DNA of 19,819 nt, taken from an uncultured Clostridium sp. (GTDB taxonomy: Bacteria > Bacillota > Clostridia > Lachnospirales > Lachnospiraceae). The stretch is taken from assembly GCA_900555045.1 (NCBI GenBank), contig USJW01000093.1:1-19819 (forward strand), written 5' to 3'. The position numbers and the translations under genes were made by a program. Numbering within the stretch: the stretch's first letter is position 1; the number at the start of each line of letters is the position of its first letter. Below, in pieces: positions 15,274 through 19,819 of the stretch. The notes beneath the pieces were generated by a model. It did not search any database, was not told the origin of the DNA, and saw nothing but the letters and a program-made list of their open reading frames with translations.

Positions 15274-16725
15274 TCAAATGGGATCTAGCGGGTAGATGGG
15301 CCGCATCACCATCTTGTAGGTCAGCCGCTCCGTCCGCTGCATGGTCGCCCCGTCGGTCAGGGACATGATGGAGCGCTTTGCCAGCCCCTTAAGCTCCGGG
15401 TACAGGTAGCCCTGCTTGACGATGAAGAAGTCGTAGGCGTCCATGTCCACGTTGGCGCACTCGTACTGGTAGCGCTCCGCGAAGGAGACCGGGAAGTTCT
15501 CCACGATCACCGTCACCGGAACATGGTCCAGCTTCACGGTGCAGCAGGCCCCCACCACCGCCTCGTTGTGGTAGTGGTGATGCAGTTCCCCGAAGGAGAG
15601 GATGGTCCCGGACAGCGGCACCTTGGCGGACAGCTCATCCACCCCCGCCCCCAGCAGAAACTCCACGTGGTCCCCCACATTTCTCTTGGAGAGCACGCTG
15701 TCGAAGAGCTCCTTGTCCTGGATTCCCGCAAACAGGATGTTTTTGCCCCGGAAATCGTCCAGGGCCAGCACCTGGCGCAGCACAAACGTGTTCCTGCCGG
15801 AGGCCCCCGCGGTGACGTTGTCACCGGAATCCGTCAGATAGAGCGGTCCGCCCCCGGTCTCCATCATGGCCGCCAGGGCCGGCTGGGGATCGTCCGCGCA
15901 GCCGGTGAAGTGGAATTCCCTATGGCGGCTCCACACAAAGTCGTAGATCTCATCCGCCTTCTCCTCAGCGTAGGCCCGGTCCTCCGGGTTGTAGGGAACT
16001 ACGACCACCGCCGCCCCGCACTTGTCGCTGTCGTGGCGCAGGTAGCCGATGTGGTAGGAACAGCACATGATCCTGGGGTCCGCCTCGATCTCGTCCAAAA
16101 GCCGGTTGATGGAGATTAGCGGCTCGTCGGTGGAGACGCAGCGCTCCCCGCCGAGCAGAATCGGCACCTTGCGGTACACCGGGTGGATCACCCGCCGGGT
16201 GTTTAACAAGTCCACCAGGGCCCTAAAGACGATCTGGTGGGCCTCCTTTCGGTCCGTGTGGGGGCTGTGGCGGAAGGTGCGGATGATGTTGCAGTTGTCC
16301 GCCTGCTCCTGGGACAGGTTCCCGTGGGGGTCCATGACCATGGCGATGGGCATGTATGGGCCAACAATCCTGCGAATCTCGCGGATCAGCGCGTGGTCCC
16401 CGGAGCCTCCCTCTAAGTCCGTCACGTTGGAGGCGCCGTGGAAGAAGAAAAACATGCCGTCGATGTCGTGCTTCCTCGCCTGTACCACCTTTTTAAACTG
16501 GTTTAAAATATAGTCGAAGGCGTCCTTGCTGACGCAGCCCGCGCCGCCGCCGTAAGCCATGAGGGACGGCACCAGCTCCACCTGGCACTCCTTCGCCAGC
16601 TCCCTGACGTACAGGAGATCCGCCACCGCGTCGCCCGTGGTGATGGCGAAATCCTGGATCTCGCAGAGCTTTTCCACGTAGGCGTTGGATTCCGCCACAA
16701 ATCCGCCGATCAAAATTTTCAGCAT
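15274..16725 (-). CDS. M81-family (MlrC-like) metallohydrolase, copy 1
   Basis: This is a 483-residue M81 protein. MlrC, the founding member, is a zinc peptidase that degrades linearised microcystin peptides. Family marks in order: GGFVAESNAY at 7-16 (the GG..HETNTF position), FHGAS at 95-99, the zinc set D132-x-H134 in MDPHGN and H156 in SPHTD, and TDSGDNVTAGASG in the middle. The D-x-H to H spacing of 22 matches MlrC as I recall it. The C-terminus (VKQGYLYPEL, MVMRPIYPLDPI) is shared with copy 2. The start ATG at 16725 follows GGAGGG by about 7 nt; a frame open to 16758 overlaps the previous stop and is not preferred. It lies 29 bp after copy 2. Natural substrates of gut M81 enzymes are unknown; a peptide or amide is likely. 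Confidence 0.92.
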   Translation of the reverse strand: MLKILIGGFVAESNAYVEKLCEIQDFAITTGDAVADLLYVRELAKECQVELVPSLMAYGGGAGCVSKDAFDYILNQFKKVVQARKHDIDGMFFFFHGASNVTDLEGGSGDHALIREIRRIVGPYMPIAMVMDPHGNLSQEQADNCNIIRTFRHSPHTDRKEAHQIVFRALVDLLNTRRVIHPVYRKVPILLGGERCVSTDEPLISINRLLDEIEADPRIMCCSYHIGYLRHDSDKCGAAVVVVPYNPEDRAYAEEKADEIYDFVWSRHREFHFTGCADDPQPALAAMMETGGGPLYLTDSGDNVTAGASGRNTFVLRQVLALDDFRGKNILFAGIQDKELFDSVLSKRNVGDHVEFLLGAGVDELSAKVPLSGTILSFGELHHHYHNEAVVGACCTVKLDHVPVTVIVENFPVSFAERYQYECANVDMDAYDFFIVKQGYLYPELKGLAKRSIMSLTDGATMQRTERLTYKMVMRPIYPLDPI

Positions 16726-16754
16726 TGCGTTTCCCTCCATTCTCTGCCCCGCGC

Positions 16755-18197
16755 TCAAATATTGTCGATGGGGTACATGGGCCGCATGATCCGCTTAAAG
16801 GGGATCAGCTTGGTGTCCTGGGGCGTGGCGCCCAGGGTCAGGGACATGACGGAGAGCTTGCCCTTGGCCTTTAGCTCCGGGAAGATGTAGCCCTGCTTCA
16901 CCACGATCACGTCGTACTCGTCCCAGTCCAGGCCGGCCCCCACAAACTGGTGCTGCTCCGCCATGGTCTGGCGGGTGCTCGCCACCGCGATGTCGATGGG
17001 AAGCCCCTCAACGGTCACGGTCACCGCATAGCCGTAGTCCGCGTCGTGGGGGTGCATCATGTAGCCCCGCAGCGTCCCCTTGGCCTTCACCGTCACGTCC
17101 AGCTCCACGCTCCTTGACATCTCGTCGCGGTTCACGCCCAGGGTGACGTGGGTCTTCTCGCCGATCTCAAGCGTTTCAAGCTGCCTGCAGGTCTTAGGGT
17201 CGCAGATGTTGGAGAACAGGAAGCGCTTCTTTAATCCGTCGACCGCCAGCACCTGGCGCAGGATGTAGGTGTTCCAGCCGGTGGCCCCGGAGGTGGTGTT
17301 GTCCCCGGAGTCCGTGATGAACACGGGCTTTCCGTCAAACTCCAGCGCCATTTTAAGCGCCTCGTCCGGCATGGCGGTGAGTCCCGTGTAGTGGAACTCG
17401 TGGCGTTTGTCCCAGACGTAGTCCGCCAGCCGGTCCGCAACCTCCTCGGCGTAGGCCTGGTCCGCCTCCGTGTTCGGCACCACCACCACGCCGCAGCCCG
17501 CCACCGGCGAGTCGTGGCGGATGTATCCCACATGCCAGCTGGCGCTCAAAATCCGCGGATCCTTCTCCAGCTCATCCATGTAGGCGTTGATGCTCCTCAC
17601 CGGCTCATCCCCCGACACGCTCTGTTCGCCGCCCAGAATCAGCGGGAGCTTCCGGTACACGGAGTGGATATTCCGGCGGTTCATTAAGAGCTCACAGAGC
17701 ATCCCGGCCACCTTTCGCACCGTGTCCCGGCTGTCCGTGTGGGGGGATTCGCGGTAGCTGCGGATCAGGGTCGTGGCCTCCACGTACTCCTTGCAGAGGT
17801 TTCCGTGGGGATCGCAGGCCACCGCGATGGGGATGTAGGGCCCAAGGACCTGTCGCAGGCTGGCTAAGATGTGGTGGTCGCCGGAGCCCAACCCCTCCAC
17901 CTCGCTGGCGCCGTGTAACATCAGGTACACGCCGTCGATCTCGTCCAAGTGCTCCCTCGCAGCCCGCACGAAGCAGGCCTCTATGTAGTCGAACGCCTCC
18001 CTGCTGACCACGCCGGAGGCCCCGCCGTCCGCGTAGATGGCTGGAATCACCGAAATCCCGGCATCCGCAAACACATCCCCGATGTGCATCTTCTTCACGC
18101 ACTCCTCGCCGAAGGCCACCACGTAGTTGTTCATCTGGTTCTTCATGGGGATGTTGGCGTTGGATTCCGTCACAAACTGTCCTACTAATACGTTCAT
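16755..18197 (-). CDS. M81-family (MlrC-like) metallohydrolase, copy 2
   Basis: This is a 480-residue paralogue of the adjacent copy 1, alignable from end to end. GQFVTESNAN at 6-15, LHGAS at 94-98, zinc ligands D129 and H131 in CDPHGN and H153 in SPHTD (again 22 apart), ITDSGDNTTSGATG, VKQGYIFPEL, and a tail IMRPMYPIDNI. Both copies keep the metal residues, so both look active; they differ most in the C-terminal third, suggesting different substrates or a hetero-oligomer. The start at 18197 follows AAGGAG by 6 nt; the frame extends to 18263 without a better signal. It is 72 bp downstream of the PTS gene, in the same operon. Confidence 0.92.
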   Translation of the reverse strand: MNVLVGQFVTESNANIPMKNQMNNYVVAFGEECVKKMHIGDVFADAGISVIPAIYADGGASGVVSREAFDYIEACFVRAAREHLDEIDGVYLMLHGASEVEGLGSGDHHILASLRQVLGPYIPIAVACDPHGNLCKEYVEATTLIRSYRESPHTDSRDTVRKVAGMLCELLMNRRNIHSVYRKLPLILGGEQSVSGDEPVRSINAYMDELEKDPRILSASWHVGYIRHDSPVAGCGVVVVPNTEADQAYAEEVADRLADYVWDKRHEFHYTGLTAMPDEALKMALEFDGKPVFITDSGDNTTSGATGWNTYILRQVLAVDGLKKRFLFSNICDPKTCRQLETLEIGEKTHVTLGVNRDEMSRSVELDVTVKAKGTLRGYMMHPHDADYGYAVTVTVEGLPIDIAVASTRQTMAEQHQFVGAGLDWDEYDVIVVKQGYIFPELKAKGKLSVMSLTLGATPQDTKLIPFKRIMRPMYPIDNI

Positions 18198-18269
18198 CGC
18201 TCTCTCTCCTTTTCTGTTCTCAATATGGGAAGAAAGCCTCAGTGACCTGAAACCTTCCTCCACTCTCTT

Positions 18270-19640
18270 CTATTTTTTCTGCAGCCCTCTCGTCAGGACC
18301 ACCCGCGTGGCCACGAAGGAGACCGCGATCGATACCACCGCGGTGATGGCCGCGATGAACACGTGGTGAAGTCCGCCGTTCTCATCCACAAAGAACAAGA
18401 AGGTCAAAAGGCCCGGGCAGCCGCCCTGCACGTAGAGGCGAAGTCCCATGATACCGGCCACCAGCCCGCCGCACACCGCGCCGATGGCGGTTCCGATGAG
18501 CGCCTTCGGCCGTGAGAGCAGCGCGCCGTAGAACGCGGGCTCGGTCACGCCGCACAGGGCGGTGAATCCGAAGGAGGAGATCATGCCCTTCTGGGCCTTG
18601 TTCTCCTTGATGGTGGTGGCCACAGCCAAGGCGGTGGCTCCGATGCAGAGGTTGGAGATAAAGCCCATGGAGCCGGTGACGGAGTTGTAGCCCACCGTTG
18701 CGATCAGCTCCAGGGAGATAGGCGCCATCGCCTTGTCCATCCCCAGCATCACCATGTAGGGGTACACTGCGGCCAGAATCGGGGAGGAGACAAATCCCAG
18801 GGTATCGCCCAGCCACACACAGAAGTTTCCGACCGCGCCGCTGAGCTGGGTTCCGATGGGGCCTAAGACGATGAGCTCCACCGGCACCACAATCAGCATG
18901 GTGAGAAGCGGCTTGGCGAAGACGATTATCGCCTCCGGGATCACTTTTTTCAGCAGCTTATCCACAAAGTACGTGAAGAACACGCCAAGGACCACCGGGA
19001 TGATGGTGGAGCCGTAGGACACCTGCGGGATGGAGATTCCCAGAAAGCTCAAGCCCTCCACGCCGTTGATCCGCTCCGTGATCAGCACAGCCCCGAGAAA
19101 CGCGCCCATGATCGGCTGCATCTTCAGCTGGGAGGCCAGGGTGTAGCCGATGTAGATCGGCAGGAAGTTGAAGCCGGCGCTGAAGATGGCCAGCATGATG
19201 TTGGCGGTTCCACCGGTGACGTCCATTCCAAAGTAGTTGACGAGCAGGTTCTTGATGGCCAGGATCATGCCGCCCACGATCAAGGCGGGCACCACCGGCA
19301 TGAAGATCGGCGCCACGAAATTGCCAAATCGGTTGACCCAATAGGAAAAATTGTGCGGCCCCTCATCCTCGTCCTTCGGCGTCTCCTTGTGCCACCCGGA
19401 GACCGTCAGGAACTCATTGTAAGCGTCGTTCACCTTCGCCCCGATAATCACCTGAATCTGTCCCGGTTTGACCACGACCCCCGCCGCCTCCGGCAACTCC
19501 TTGAGCGCCCCGGCGTCCACCAGCTTTTTGTCCGCGTAGTCGATGCGCAGCCTGGTCGCACAGTGCGTCACATGCGTGATGTTCCCGACGCCCCCCATAT
19601 GCTGCAAAATCAGCTTGGACATTTCTGCATACTTCCCCAT
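18270..19640 (-). CDS. PTS EIIBC permease, glucose superfamily (beta-glucoside/sucrose type)
   Basis: This is a 456-residue phosphotransferase permease that imports and phosphorylates a sugar. EIIB (about 1-80) has the phosphocysteine C27 in THCATRLR and QIQVIIGAKV at 61-70. EIIC (about 100-450) is multi-spanning and carries GVTEP at 364-368, the usual GITEP sugar-site motif. The protein ends after EIIC with no EIIA domain, so an EIIA must act in trans. The start at 19640 follows AAGGAGG by 8 nt; the frame runs open to 19757, but that lies upstream of the promoter at 19708-19735. It is the first gene of the M81-AbrB-M24 operon. The substrate is not readable; beta-glucosides, sucrose, trehalose and MurNAc-type permeases are all relatives. 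No phosphosugar hydrolase is in this operon; the only one in the window is the GH1 gene. Confidence 0.92.
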   Translation of the reverse strand: MGKYAEMSKLILQHMGGVGNITHVTHCATRLRIDYADKKLVDAGALKELPEAAGVVVKPGQIQVIIGAKVNDAYNEFLTVSGWHKETPKDEDEGPHNFSYWVNRFGNFVAPIFMPVVPALIVGGMILAIKNLLVNYFGMDVTGGTANIMLAIFSAGFNFLPIYIGYTLASQLKMQPIMGAFLGAVLITERINGVEGLSFLGISIPQVSYGSTIIPVVLGVFFTYFVDKLLKKVIPEAIIVFAKPLLTMLIVVPVELIVLGPIGTQLSGAVGNFCVWLGDTLGFVSSPILAAVYPYMVMLGMDKAMAPISLELIATVGYNSVTGSMGFISNLCIGATALAVATTIKENKAQKGMISSFGFTALCGVTEPAFYGALLSRPKALIGTAIGAVCGGLVAGIMGLRLYVQGGCPGLLTFLFFVDENGGLHHVFIAAITAVVSIAVSFVATRVVLTRGLQKK

Positions 19641-19707
19641 ACATGCATCCTCCTTATTTTTTAGCTTTTCCGGAACCCCTCGCCGCTTCGCAGGCATATG
19701 ATTCCAT

Positions 19708-19735
19708 TTTATAAAATCACCACCGTCACCGTCAA
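19708..19735 (-). promoter_or_regulatory. Promoter of the PTS-M81-AbrB-M24 operon
   Basis: On the minus strand TTGACG (19735-19730), 16 bp, TATAAA (19713-19708). The start near 19701 gives a leader of about 60 nt. I saw no antiterminator hairpin or clear palindrome in the leader. The remaining 19736-19819 holds only short GC-rich inverted repeats. Confidence 0.6.
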
Positions 19736-19819
19736 AGACTTTTTCCGGCTCGGGCAATTTTATTTTCCCCTCACCACCGCTTGCGGCTCCCTACCCCAGC
19801 CGTTTTTTGTTCCCTGTAT

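Noticed and set aside
18228..18258. Weak hairpin (GGAAG/CTTCC plus inner pairing) between the PTS and M81 copy 2 genes
   Set aside because: Short stem with bulges and no T-run; not convincing as a terminator or attenuator, so I keep the genes in one operon.
19780..19816. Hairpin CGGCT/AGCCG followed by six T on the plus strand, terminator-like
   Set aside because: The stem is only 5-6 bp and no plus-strand gene precedes it; the surrounding genes run the other way.

Overview
The window looks like a chromosomal carbohydrate and peptide catabolism region of a GC-rich Clostridia member, probably Lachnospiraceae (Hungatella, Enterocloster or Lachnoclostridium type). Support comes from strong AGGAGG-type ribosome binding sites, two RpiR regulators, a GntP permease, a glucose-superfamily PTS permease, a dCache-GGDEF sensor and a small Cys-rich protein. 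The assignment is inferred from gene content; there is no rRNA or other marker. I see no tRNA, IS element, phage gene or CRISPR array.

Left block (about 309-5458, minus strand): a four-gene sugar-acid type operon. A consensus promoter (TTGACA-17-TAATAT) is followed by two perfect palindromes in the leader. Then come a D-2-hydroxyacid dehydrogenase, a KbaY/GatY-type class II aldolase, a GntP permease and an FGGY kinase, ending at a rho-independent terminator (309-340). No dehydratase or KDPG-type aldolase is present, so the suggested route is import, oxidation/reduction, phosphorylation and direct retro-aldol cleavage. The substrate is unknown.

Middle block (5482-10310): an RpiR regulator (RpiR1) lies upstream of that operon, behind an M20 carbamoylase-type amidohydrolase. 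A second RpiR regulator (RpiR2) is divergent from the M20 gene and convergent with a GH1 enzyme. The GH1 enzyme has the Ser/Lys/Tyr phosphate-binding set of 6-phospho-beta-galactosidase (LacG). A perfect 18-bp palindrome precedes the GH1 gene.

Sensor (10240-12484, plus strand): a membrane diguanylate cyclase whose dCache domain carries the amino-acid-binding residue pattern. It has an intact I-site and GGDEF, and a C-terminal HD-GYP domain that has lost its metal ligands. A strong bidirectional terminator follows.

Right block (12542-19735, minus strand): a PTS EIIBC permease without EIIA, two tandem M81 (MlrC-like) metallohydrolases, an AbrB-family membrane protein and an M24 pita-bread protein missing most metal ligands form one probable operon. 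A 69-residue four-cysteine protein with its own promoter lies downstream. This PTS, paired M81, AbrB and M24 combination is the part of the window least explained by known pathways.

Several starts were placed by ribosome binding site and promoter position rather than by the longest open frame: the FGGY kinase, RpiR1, the cyclase, the Cys-rich protein, both M81 genes and the PTS gene.
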